From the NCBI GenBank assembly GCA_002343455.1, contig DDSR01000466.1, forward strand, positions 18,138 to 35,827: 17,690 nt of DNA, written 5' to 3'. Below, piece after piece: positions 8,709-15,547 of this stretch; the stretch's first letter is position 1, and each line of letters begins with the position of its first letter. Position numbers and translations under genes: made by a program. A model generated the notes under the pieces. That model searched no databases. It saw only the letters and a list, made by a program, of their open reading frames with translations, and had not been told where the DNA came from. The stretch comes from Deltaproteobacteria bacterium UBA2385 (GTDB taxonomy: Bacteria; Myxococcota_A; UBA796; UBA2385).

Positions 8709-10087
8709 GCGCCCTCCTTCCAGATCGCGTCGAGCATGTCCCGCAGCGCTCCCTGGTGGTTGATCTTGTTGGCGCAGGCGAAGGTGCAGAGGGCGAGGTC
8801 TTCCTCGTCGAGCTCGAGGCAGCCGAGCGCCTCGCTCTGCTCGATGTCCCCGATCTGCAGGGACCGGAGGAGGAAGGTCGGCTCGATGTCCAGTGGCATG
8901 ACCTGCTCGTAGAGGCCGATGGGCACCATCGCTCGGACCTCGCCGTGGGCCGAGGTGCCCATCGCGAAGCGCTTGCCCTTGAGCAGGTTGCCCAGGTAGA
9001 TCGGGATGTTGGTGAAGCGGTCGGCGCCAGGGAGCAGCCAGCCGAACATCACGCGCTCCCGGTCCTCGGCGAGCACCGAGACCTGGTCGTGGAAGCGCCC
9101 GAGGTAGCCGAAGATCGGACCGGACGCAGCCCGTCCGGCCAGCACGCAGCCGCTGATCACCCGCAGCTCGCCGTCCTGGAGCTGGCCAGCGGTCAGGGTG
9201 TCGAGCGAGGCACCCAGGCGGGTCCGCAGCAGGCGCGGGTTCTTGACCGGTGGCCCGGCCAGGCTGATCACCCGGACGGGGTCCAGGCGCCCGGTCCGCA
9301 CCAGGGCGCCGATGGCGGCGACATCCTGGTAGCCGACGATCCAGCCAACCTTGTGGCGGTGGACCGGGTCGAGGAAGTGCAGGTGGGTCCCGGGCAGCCC
9401 GGCCGGGTGGGGCCCCGAGAACTCGCTGACCTGGAAGCGGCTGCCCTTGCCCGCGTCGATGCTGGAGCCCTTCTTGCGGACGAGGTGGCAGGGCCCGTCG
9501 CCCAGCAGCGACAGCGCCTGCAGACCGGCGTGGAAGTCCTCCATGCGGCCCTCGAGCGCCTTCTCGGGCGAGGCCGCCAGGGGCCGGGTGTCGATGGCCG
9601 ACACGAGGATCACGGCGGGCTTGCTGCCCGGCGAGGGGGTCCGGCTGAAGGGGCGGGTCCGGATCGCGGTCCACAGGCCGGACTCGATCAGGAGGGCACG
9701 GGCTTCGTCGCCGCTCAGCTCGGCCACCGGCTTGCCCGTGTAGCTCTCGAAGCGGGCGTGCTCGACCCGCTCCTCGTCCCCGGCCTGCTCGGCCTCGGAG
9801 AGCTCGATCACGATGCTCTGCAGTGCCCGGAACTCCCCGCGGTTGACCGCCGAGACGACGCCGGCGCCCGGAGCGCAGTGGAAGACGCCCGGAGTCTTGC
9901 GGTCCTCGAAGAGCTTCTGGCCGCGCTTGACCGGATCGCCCTGTCGAACCAACAACCGGGGCTTCATCCCGTGGAAGTCGGCAGCGAGCACCGCGACGTG
10001 GGTGGGGGAGGGTGCGGCCTCGACCTGCTGCTGGGGTTCACCCGCGAGCGGGACGTCGAGGCCCTTTCGAACGTGGACGGCTTTCAT
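8705..10087 (-). CDS. nqrA: NqrA, peripheral subunit of Na+-NQR
   Basis: 460 residues, close to the usual length of about 445-470. The N-terminus [18 protein letters not shown] and the blocks [25 protein letters not shown] and [19 protein letters not shown] are characteristic of NqrA. So are [30 protein letters not shown] and [17 protein letters not shown]. NqrA is a soluble subunit bound to NqrB on the cytoplasmic side and is implicated in ubiquinone binding. It is the first gene of the operon, so the promoter should lie in 10088-10227. The ribosome site is weak: an AGGA 12 bases before the ATG. A slightly odd point is the C-terminal motif [16 protein letters not shown], where many NqrA proteins have a CPGKYEYG-like sequence. 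Confidence 0.96.
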   Translation of the reverse strand: MKAVHVRKGLDVPLAGEPQQQVEAAPSPTHVAVLAADFHGMKPRLLVRQGDPVKRGQKLFEDRKTPGVFHCAPGAGVVSAVNRGEFRALQSIVIELSEAEQAGDEERVEHARFESYTGKPVAELSGDEARALLIESGLWTAIRTRPFSRTPSPGSKPAVILVSAIDTRPLAASPEKALEGRMEDFHAGLQALSLLGDGPCHLVRKKGSSIDAGKGSRFQVSEFSGPHPAGLPGTHLHFLDPVHRHKVGWIVGYQDVAAIGALVRTGRLDPVRVISLAGPPVKNPRLLRTRLGASLDTLTAGQLQDGELRVISGCVLAGRAASGPIFGYLGRFHDQVSVLAEDRERVMFGWLLPGADRFTNIPIYLGNLLKGKRFAMGTSAHGEVRAMVPIGLYEQVMPLDIEPTFLLRSLQIGDIEQSEALGCLELDEEDLALCTFACANKINHQGALRDMLDAIWKEGA

Positions 10088-10227
10088 GGCTAACCAGCGT
10101 CCTGGTGGGGAGGTTCTGGCGGCCGCGAGGGTGCGGGGGCCAGCGGGGGCGGGAGTCTAATTGCACAGGGGCGATCGTGGGGGGGCTTTGCGCGCCTTTC
10201 ACGAGCGGTGACCGCCGCAGGGTCCGC
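10088..10227 (-). promoter_or_regulatory. Presumed promoter region of the nqr operon
   Basis: This 140-base gap between the MBOAT stop and the nqrA start is the longest non-coding stretch in the window and the only place for an nqr operon promoter. It is very G/C-rich except for a short A/T-containing island around 10157-10168 (TGCAATTAGACT on the minus strand) that could contain a -10 element. No clear -35, operator or terminator with a T-run was recognised, so the assignment rests on position. Confidence 0.35.
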
Positions 10228-11673
10228 TCAGAACTGGTAGTAGACGAAGGAGAGCCGGTCTCCGCTGCCCAGCAGCACGCACAGCGCCGCGGTGGCCGCG
10301 GCCGTCGCTGCCCAGAGCACGGGCGAGCTGCGCTGGAAGCGAGCTCCCAGCGCTTCGCGCCAGCGCTCCGGGCTCATGTGTACAGCGAAGCCGAGGATCA
10401 GCACCGCCCAGGCGGTCGGGCTGAAGCGCGGCAACACGAGGGTCGGGTCGAGCAGCTCGCTCATGATCGAGGCGGCGTGCCCCAGGTCGTCCGATCGGAA
10501 GAGCACCCGCGCCAGGACGATGAAGTGGAAGGTGAAGAACCAGCGCCAGGCCCAGGCGGTCGCGTTGGGCAGAGGATCGTCGGGTCCGCGGCCGGTTGTC
10601 TTGCGGCGGAAGCGGCACCAGGCGACCGCCAGCCCGTGCAGCAGGCCGTAGACCACGAAGTTCCAGCTCGCCCCGTGCCAGACGCCGATGATCAGCAGGG
10701 TGAGCATGATGTTGCGGTAGACCTTCCACTGCTGATCGGCGGGCACCCGGTTGCCGCCGAGCGGGTAGTAGACGTAGTCGCGCACCCAGTTGGAGAGGGT
10801 GATGTGCCAGCGACGCCAGAAGCCGGCCACGCAGGTCGCCTGGTAGGGCCTGCGGAAGTTCTCGGGGAGCTGGAAGCCGAAGAGCCGCGCGCTGCCCAGG
10901 GCGATGTCGGTGTAGGCCGAGAAGTCGTAGTAGATCTGGATGGTGTAGGCGTAGAGCGCGATCAGGATCTCCAGCCCGGTGAAGCGCGAGGGATCGCTCA
11001 TCACGGGGTCGACCATTCCCACCGCGAGGACATCGGCGACCAGGATCTTCTTGGCCATCCCCTGGCAGATCCGGAAGAGGCCCTGGCCGACGTCGCCGTC
11101 CCGCAAGCCGGAGAGCTCCTTGAGGGCCGGCAGCAGCTCCCGCCGCCGCAGGATCGGCCCTGCCACGAGCTGCGGAAAGAAGGCGAGGTAGGTGCCGAAG
11201 CGCAGCAGGTTCGGCTCGGGCGCTTCGCCGCCGGCCTTGGCGGGCCGCCCGGTGTCGATGGCGTAGGCCATGGCCTGGAAGGTGAAGAAGCTGATCCCCA
11301 CCGGCAGCGGCAGCTCCACCCGGGGCAGGCTCAGCGGCTGACCGGCGAAGGCCATAACCTGCTCGACGTTCCAGGCCGTCCAGTCCCAGTACTTGAAGAC
11401 CAGCAGCGGCGCGACCAGGGCCAGGGCGACCAGCGCCCGGGAGAGCCGGTCCGCTCCGCGCCCGCCGCCGCCTCGCTGCCCCAGCCAGAGGCCGCCAGTC
11501 CAGGCCGCCACCGCCATCCCCGCCAGCACCATCAGGTAGAGCGGGCTCCAGCTCGCATAGAAGACCGCCGAGCTGAGCAGGAGCACCCAAAGCCGCAGCG
11601 ACCGCGGCACGCTCCAGTACAAGAGCAGGCAGAGGGGAAGGAAGACCAGGTAGTCCAGCGTCGGAAACAGCAC
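10228..11673 (-). CDS. MBOAT-family O-acyltransferase (AlgI/DltB-like)
   Basis: 481 residues, polytopic membrane protein, GTG start (MLFPTLDYLVFL). The family blocks are clear: LPVGISFFTFQAM (123-135), FFPQLVAGPI (165-174), IYYDFSAYTDIALG (247-260), FWRRWHITLSNWVRDYVYYPLGG (285-307, His290) and VWHGASWNFVVYGLLHG (331-347), with His333 as the expected catalytic histidine. The end FVYYQF is also typical. Members move an acyl group, usually acetyl, across the membrane to a polysaccharide or other surface acceptor, often with an AlgJ/AlgX-type SGNH partner. No such partner lies next to the gene here: the neighbours are nqrA and a divergent thioredoxin. The acceptor therefore cannot be named. It lies on the same strand as nqr, 140 bases upstream, and is probably a separate unit. 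Confidence 0.9.
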   Translation of the reverse strand: MLFPTLDYLVFLPLCLLLYWSVPRSLRLWVLLLSSAVFYASWSPLYLMVLAGMAVAAWTGGLWLGQRGGGGRGADRLSRALVALALVAPLLVFKYWDWTAWNVEQVMAFAGQPLSLPRVELPLPVGISFFTFQAMAYAIDTGRPAKAGGEAPEPNLLRFGTYLAFFPQLVAGPILRRRELLPALKELSGLRDGDVGQGLFRICQGMAKKILVADVLAVGMVDPVMSDPSRFTGLEILIALYAYTIQIYYDFSAYTDIALGSARLFGFQLPENFRRPYQATCVAGFWRRWHITLSNWVRDYVYYPLGGNRVPADQQWKVYRNIMLTLLIIGVWHGASWNFVVYGLLHGLAVAWCRFRRKTTGRGPDDPLPNATAWAWRWFFTFHFIVLARVLFRSDDLGHAASIMSELLDPTLVLPRFSPTAWAVLILGFAVHMSPERWREALGARFQRSSPVLWAATAAATAALCVLLGSGDRLSFVYYQF

Positions 11674-11753
11674 GCCGCGCGGTTATCAAGGCGGCCGTCT
11701 TCCGGCTGGACGAGGGCCCTCCCGGTGCCCAGTCTTGGGCGAGGAGGCACACC
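11674..11753. promoter_or_regulatory. Divergent intergenic region between the MBOAT and thioredoxin genes
   Basis: These 80 bases separate two divergent starts and should contain both promoters. On the plus side a GAGGAGG sequence at 11740-11746 precedes the thioredoxin ATG by 7 bases and supports that start. On the minus side no good ribosome site precedes the GTG at 11673. No convincing -10/-35 elements could be read. Confidence 0.4.
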
Positions 11754-12188
11754 ATGCCCGCACACTTCCGCTGTCCGAGCTGTGGAAAGATCAACCGGGT
11801 GCGCCCCGAGCGCCTCGACCAGGGGCCCAGCTGCGGGCACTGCCACGCGGCCCTCGACCTGAGCGGCGCTCCGGCCCACCTCGACGATGCCGCCGCCCGG
11901 CGCCTGGTCGAGGCCAGCCCGGTGCCCGTCCTGGTCGACTTCTACGCCGACTGGTGCGGCCCCTGCCGCTCCCTGGCGCCGACCCTGGCCGAGCTGGGGC
12001 GTCGGCACTCCGGCAAGCTGATCGTCATCAAGGTCGACACCGACCGGAACCCCGGCCTGGCCTCCAGCCTTGGGGTCAAGGGCATCCCCGCCCTCTTCCT
12101 CTACAAGGGTGGCACGGTGGTCCAGCAGACCAGCGGGGCCCAGCCGCTCCCGGCGCTGGAGTCGATGGTCCGGCCCTACCTGGGCTGA
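11754..12188 (+). CDS. trxC: Thioredoxin 2 (TrxC-like) with N-terminal zinc ribbon
   Basis: 144 residues, the normal TrxC length. The N-terminus has two CxxC pairs, Cys7/Cys10 (CPSC) and Cys27/Cys30 (CGHC), which form the zinc ribbon typical of thioredoxin 2. The thioredoxin fold follows: VLVDFYADWCGPCRSLAP with the active site Cys68-Gly-Pro-Cys71, KVDTDRNPGLASSLGVKGIP with the cis-proline at 112, and LFLYKGGTVV. The protein is a cytoplasmic disulfide reductase whose redox properties are tuned by the zinc domain; it is often linked to oxidative stress. The start is supported by GAGGAGG. It is a single gene, convergent with the PLP enzyme gene (4 bases between the stops). Confidence 0.93.
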   Translation: MPAHFRCPSCGKINRVRPERLDQGPSCGHCHAALDLSGAPAHLDDAAARRLVEASPVPVLVDFYADWCGPCRSLAPTLAELGRRHSGKLIVIKVDTDRNPGLASSLGVKGIPALFLYKGGTVVQQTSGAQPLPALESMVRPYLG

Positions 12189-12192
12189 GCAC

Positions 12193-13131
12193 TCAGAACG
12201 GCAAGGAGGCCAGCTCGACGTTCCCGCCGCTCAGCACCACGCCCACGCGGCGGGCCTGGGGCGGCAGCTTCATCGCCGCGGCCAGCGCCACAGCGCCGCT
12301 GGGCTCGGTGACGACCTTCAGCCGCTCCCAGATCATCCGCATCGCCGTGACGATCTCCTCCTCGGACACCGTCACCACCTCGCTCACGAGGTCTCGCACC
12401 ACCGGCCAGGTGTGCTCGCCCAAGGCCGTCCTCAGCCCGTCCGCCAGGGTGCGGGGATCCTCCTGGGGCAGGCGCTGTCCGGCCGCCTTGGAGCGCGCCG
12501 CGTCGTCGGCCCCCAGGGGCTCGGCGGCGTAGACCCGCAGCTGCGGCGCCGCCTCTCTCGCGGCCAGGGCGATGCCGCTCACCAGCCCGCCACCGCCCAC
12601 GGGGGCGATGACCGCGTCGAGCGCCGGCGCCTGCTCCAGCAGCTCCAGCAGCAGCGTCCCCTGCCCGGCGATGACCGCGGGCTGGTCGTAGGGGTGCAGG
12701 AAGGCGGCTCCGGTCCTCTGGCGCACGGCCTCGGCCGTCGCGGCGCGCTGGCTGCGATGGCAGAAGATCACCTCGCCGCCGTACTCCCGCACCGCGGCGA
12801 CCTTCACCGCGGGCGCGTCCTCGGGCATCACCACGAAGGCCGGGATGCCCCGGATCCCCGCCGCGATCGCGAGCGCCGCCGCGAAGTTGCCGCTGCTATG
12901 GGTCACCACCCCGCGTGAGGCCTGGTCGGGAGAGAGGCCCAGCACCGCGTTGAGCGCCCCGCGGATCTTGAAGCTGCCGCCGCGCTGGAAAGGCTCGCAC
13001 TTGAAGTGGAGCTCGCGCCCGGCGAGGCGGTCGATGCCGCGGCTGCGGAGCACCGGCGTCGGGGAGAGGGTCGGCGCGAGGCGCTCCCGGGCGAGGAGGA
13101 TGTCGGCCAGACCGGCGGCGTAGGGCTGCAT
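12193..13131 (-). CDS. Serine racemase / serine-threonine dehydratase-like PLP enzyme
   Basis: 312 residues with no ACT regulatory domain, so not the biosynthetic IlvA type. It is a fold-type II PLP enzyme: GSFKIRGA with the Schiff-base Lys55, THSSGN (77-82) for substrate carboxylate binding, VGGGG (178-182) for PLP phosphate, and LSGGNVEL near the end. Several details match eukaryotic serine racemase. Ser80 sits where its catalytic serine lies (25 residues from the lysine, as in 56/81 to 84 spacing with a three-residue shift). EPLGADD (Glu204, Ala208, Asp210) copies its metal site. HPYDQPAVIAGQGT and TWPVVRDLV are near-identical blocks. The product could interconvert L- and D-serine, deaminate serine or threonine, or both; sequence alone does not decide. 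It is a single gene, divergent from the toroid gene. Confidence 0.85.
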   Translation of the reverse strand: MQPYAAGLADILLARERLAPTLSPTPVLRSRGIDRLAGRELHFKCEPFQRGGSFKIRGALNAVLGLSPDQASRGVVTHSSGNFAAALAIAAGIRGIPAFVVMPEDAPAVKVAAVREYGGEVIFCHRSQRAATAEAVRQRTGAAFLHPYDQPAVIAGQGTLLLELLEQAPALDAVIAPVGGGGLVSGIALAAREAAPQLRVYAAEPLGADDAARSKAAGQRLPQEDPRTLADGLRTALGEHTWPVVRDLVSEVVTVSEEEIVTAMRMIWERLKVVTEPSGAVALAAAMKLPPQARRVGVVLSGGNVELASLPF

Positions 13132-13208
13132 CCGGCGAAGCTATCGCGCGGCTGTAAGCAGGGCGGGCCTGAGGCGTTGTCGAGGCGAACCCCCACCCGG
13201 AGCCTCCC
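13132..13208. promoter_or_regulatory. Divergent intergenic region between the PLP enzyme and first toroid gene
   Basis: These 77 bases separate two divergent starts, so both promoters are expected here. A CGGAG sequence (13198-13202) precedes the ATG at 13209 by 6 bases and supports it as a start. No clear -10/-35 elements were recognised. Confidence 0.35.
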
Positions 13209-14441
13209 ATGACCCGCAACCTCCTCCTCGCCGCCACCCTCGCCGGCTTCGGCCTCCTCTCCCTGACCCTGGGCGCCCAGGCCCGCGAGATCCCCACCGG
13301 CGGCCCGGTCGCCCCCGGCCGCATCAGCCCGCCGACCGTCACCCCCATGTTGCAGCAGGGCGCCTCCACCCGCAGCGTCGTCGAGTCCCGAGAGGCCGGA
13401 ATCGCCTGGCTGAAGACCGCCCAGGCCGCAGACGGGGGCTGGGGTGCGGGCGCCTTCGGGCAGGCCCAGGGTGCCACCACCGACGCCGCCACCACCGCGA
13501 TGTCCGTGCTCGCGCTGGTCCGCGACGGCGGGGTCAAGGGCCCCCACAAGGCCCAGATCGAGCGCGGCGTGCGCTACCTCGTCAAGGCCGTCGAGACCGG
13601 GCCGCGCAACGACCCCCGGGTCGCCACCCCCACCGGCACCCAGCCCCAGGGCAAGCTCGGCCAGCTCGTCGACACCCATATGACCGCCCTGGCCCTGGCC
13701 CAGGTCGCTGGCCAGCTCCCCGCGGAGCTCGACGCTCAGGTGCAGGTCGCGCTCGACACCGTCGTCGGCAAGGTCCAGCTCGCCCAGCAGGCCGACGGCA
13801 GCTTCGACGGCAACGGCTGGGCCCCGGTCCTCTCCAACTCGATGGCCGCCATGAGCCTGGTCGAGGCCAAGAAGAAGGGCGCCGACGTGGCCCCCTCGGC
13901 GATCGCCCAGGCCGACCGCTGGCAGGCCGGCCTCTACGACGAGGAGAGCGGTTCCTTCGACGCCAGCACCGGCGCGGGCGTGAACCTCTACAGCGTCGCC
14001 AGCTCGATGCGCCTGGACCAGCAGGCCAAGGAGCGCGGGGTCGGAGGAGCCGGCAAGGCCGAGGCCGCCGCCCGCGCCGCCGTCGCCGGTCCGGCCGCCG
14101 AGGCGTTGATCGCCGGCTTCGGCAGCATCGGGGGCGAGGAGATGCTCTCCTACATGATGATCTCCGACACCCTGGCCGAGCAGGGCGGCGAGGAGTGGAC
14201 CAGCTGGGACGGCAAGATCGGCGACTACCTCGCCAGCATCCAGGGCGCCGACGGGAGCTGGTCGGGCCACCACTGCATCACCAGCCGCACCTTCGTGACC
14301 GCCACGGCGCTGCTGACCCTCGGGGCCGGCGAGCATGCCCGGCGCGGCACCGGCAGCGGCGCCGGCGGTCGCACCGTCGGCAGCGTCAGGCCCTCCACGG
14401 AGCAGGTCTTCGGCAGCGACCGCTTCGGCCTCACTCGGTAG
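13209..14441 (+). CDS. Secreted alpha/alpha-toroid protein (squalene-cyclase/prenyltransferase-like repeats)
   Basis: 410 residues. A clear Sec signal peptide (MTRN, hydrophobic 5-22, likely cleavage after AQA at residue 25) is followed by repeats of the terpenoid-cyclase/prenyltransferase toroid. These are WLKTAQAADGGWG (67-79) with TDAATTAMSVLAL, DTHMTALALAQVAG (155-168), LAQQADGSFDGNGW (191-204) with SNSMAAMSLVEA, and a final IQGADGSWSGHHC (344-356) with TFVTATALLTLG. The QxxDGxW/F motifs are the helix-linking QW motifs of the fold. The DxDD acid motif of squalene-hopene cyclase is not seen, so terpene cyclisation is unlikely. The HHC cluster at 354-356 could bind metal or a thiol partner. 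A Gly/Ser/Arg-rich tail (about 376-400) follows. The role is unknown; the protein is exported to the periplasm or beyond. Single gene, ending at a hairpin. Confidence 0.8.
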   Translation: MTRNLLLAATLAGFGLLSLTLGAQAREIPTGGPVAPGRISPPTVTPMLQQGASTRSVVESREAGIAWLKTAQAADGGWGAGAFGQAQGATTDAATTAMSVLALVRDGGVKGPHKAQIERGVRYLVKAVETGPRNDPRVATPTGTQPQGKLGQLVDTHMTALALAQVAGQLPAELDAQVQVALDTVVGKVQLAQQADGSFDGNGWAPVLSNSMAAMSLVEAKKKGADVAPSAIAQADRWQAGLYDEESGSFDASTGAGVNLYSVASSMRLDQQAKERGVGGAGKAEAAARAAVAGPAAEALIAGFGSIGGEEMLSYMMISDTLAEQGGEEWTSWDGKIGDYLASIQGADGSWSGHHCITSRTFVTATALLTLGAGEHARRGTGSGAGGRTVGSVRPSTEQVFGSDRFGLTR

Positions 14442-14446
14442 ATGAG

Positions 14447-14473
14447 ACTAGCTAGTGCCTGGCACTAGTTAGT
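14447..14473. terminator. Near-perfect inverted repeat between convergent genes
   Basis: ACTAGCTAGTGCC and GGCACTAGTTAGT flank a single T. The arms differ at one position, which becomes a G-U pair in plus-strand RNA. The hairpin begins 6 bases after the TAG of the upstream toroid gene and covers the TAG stop of the convergent methyltransferase gene (14465-14467). Position suggests transcript ending or 3' protection for the plus-strand gene. There is no T-run, so classical intrinsic termination is not shown. The core AGTGCCTGGCACT also looks like a REP-type palindrome. Confidence 0.5.
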
Positions 14474-15517
14474 TGCACCCGACTCGCCCAGCATCGCGGC
14501 CATATGCGGCCACCAGTCCTCGACGCCCTCGTCGGGGACCTCGTTCTTCTGCTCGACGAAGCCGCGGCCGCCGTCCAGCCGCAGGGCGAGGCAGCCGGTG
14601 CGCACCGGTCGTTTTCCCCAGGTGCCCTGCTGGTCCCACCAGTAGGCGCCTCGCCAGGCCCGCCCCTCCATCACCAGGTCCAGCACCATCGGCAGCGGCG
14701 GACCGCCGGCCCAGTCCTGGGTGTAGAGCAGGACGAGGCCGCCCGGGGACATCAGCGAGGGCAGCATCTCCAGCACCTGGACGAGCAGGTCGGAGCTGGC
14801 CGAGATGGTGTGCTCCGGTCCGGCCGAGGCCATCCCGTGCCAGGGCACCAGCAGCGGCAGCACGAAGCTGAGCCGGTCGAAGCGGCCCAGCGCCCGCGCC
14901 TCGTGAGCCTCGCCGCTGTAGGCGACCGCCCCGCTCAGGTTGGAGAGGGCCATCGTGCGCTGCACCGCCTCACCGCCGCGGGGGTTGATGTCCAGCGCGA
15001 CGGTCTCCTCTGCCCGCCGGGCCGCCGCCACCGTGATGGCGCCGCCGCCCGCCCCCAGGTCCAAGTGCCGCCGGACCCGCTGCGGAGGGATCAGCCGCCG
15101 CAGCTCGAAGGAGGTGCTGTCGGGCAGGAAGAGCCCGCCCTTGTGAAAGGAGCGGTCGCCACGATCCGTCCAGACGAGGTCGGCGCCCAGCGGCAGGATG
15201 ATGCCCTCGGCGAGCACGTCGCCGCGGCGCTCGACCAGGATCCCCGCCCCCCAGGCCTCCTTCGGCAGCAGCGCCTCCGCCTTGCGCGCCGGCAGCGGCT
15301 GGCCGCGCACGAAGAGGTCGACCAGCGCGCCCAGATCGCCCTCGGCGTGGTTGTCGCGGGCCCACCACTCGCCATCCAGATCAGGGCCGTTCCAGGCCAG
15401 GATGCCCAGCGCGCGGCTGACCCGACCGGGGCCGTAGCCGCGAGCCCGCAGCCAGTGGCCCAGGGAGGTGAGCGCGGCGAGGGTGGGAGCGGGCAGGGCG
15501 GGGCAGGGGAGCAGCAT
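14465..15517 (-). CDS. Class I SAM-dependent methyltransferase
   Basis: 350 residues from the ATG at 15517. The frame stays open to 16339, but the upstream part is a shadow of the divergent toroid gene. An ATG at 15553 is an alternative start but would overlap that gene. The N-terminal part (1-140) is a helical region followed by a substrate domain (EGIILPLGADLVWTD; FELRRLIPP). A Rossmann methyltransferase domain follows, with motif I LDLGAGGG (152-159) and the acidic end of strand 2 at ALDINP (Asp176). The layout recalls PrmC/RlmG-type methyltransferases. However, the NPPY catalytic tetrapeptide expected after strand 4 is replaced by SFVLPLLVPW (217-226), so methylation of an amide or exocyclic base nitrogen is not supported. 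The substrate is unknown. The gene ends inside the hairpin shared with the convergent gene. Confidence 0.82.
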   Translation of the reverse strand: MLLPCPALPAPTLAALTSLGHWLRARGYGPGRVSRALGILAWNGPDLDGEWWARDNHAEGDLGALVDLFVRGQPLPARKAEALLPKEAWGAGILVERRGDVLAEGIILPLGADLVWTDRGDRSFHKGGLFLPDSTSFELRRLIPPQRVRRHLDLGAGGGAITVAAARRAEETVALDINPRGGEAVQRTMALSNLSGAVAYSGEAHEARALGRFDRLSFVLPLLVPWHGMASAGPEHTISASSDLLVQVLEMLPSLMSPGGLVLLYTQDWAGGPPLPMVLDLVMEGRAWRGAYWWDQQGTWGKRPVRTGCLALRLDGGRGFVEQKNEVPDEGVEDWWPHMAAMLGESGATN

Positions 15518-15547
15518 CGGGGGAGTGTAGTGCGGTATTAGAGAGGC
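15518..15547. promoter_or_regulatory. Very short divergent gap between the methyltransferase and toroid/HDAC unit
   Basis: Only 30 bases separate the chosen divergent starts, so the two promoters probably overlap the opposite coding regions. On the plus strand AGAGAGG lies just before the ATG at 15548, closer than usual for a ribosome site. On the minus strand no Shine-Dalgarno sequence is visible. TATTAGAG (15535-15542) is the only A/T-rich patch. Confidence 0.3.

Noticed and set aside
8709..9674. N-terminal extension of nqrB into nqrA
   Set aside because: NqrB begins with its family N-terminus at 8708 with a strong ribosome site; the upstream translation is an off-frame reading of nqrA.
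2951..10087. RNF complex instead of NQR
   Set aside because: NqrA, NqrF with NADH/FAD domains, and NqrM are specific to NQR, and no RnfB or RnfC-like polyferredoxin is present.
10012..11862. 616-codon plus-strand frame across the MBOAT gene
   Set aside because: It is antisense to a clear MBOAT protein with catalytic histidine, and shows only low-complexity Arg/Gly/Glu composition.
12903..14336. 477-codon minus-strand frame antisense to the first toroid gene
   Set aside because: The plus strand has a signal peptide, ribosome site and repeat motifs; the minus frame is Gly/Ala/Asp-rich with no domain.
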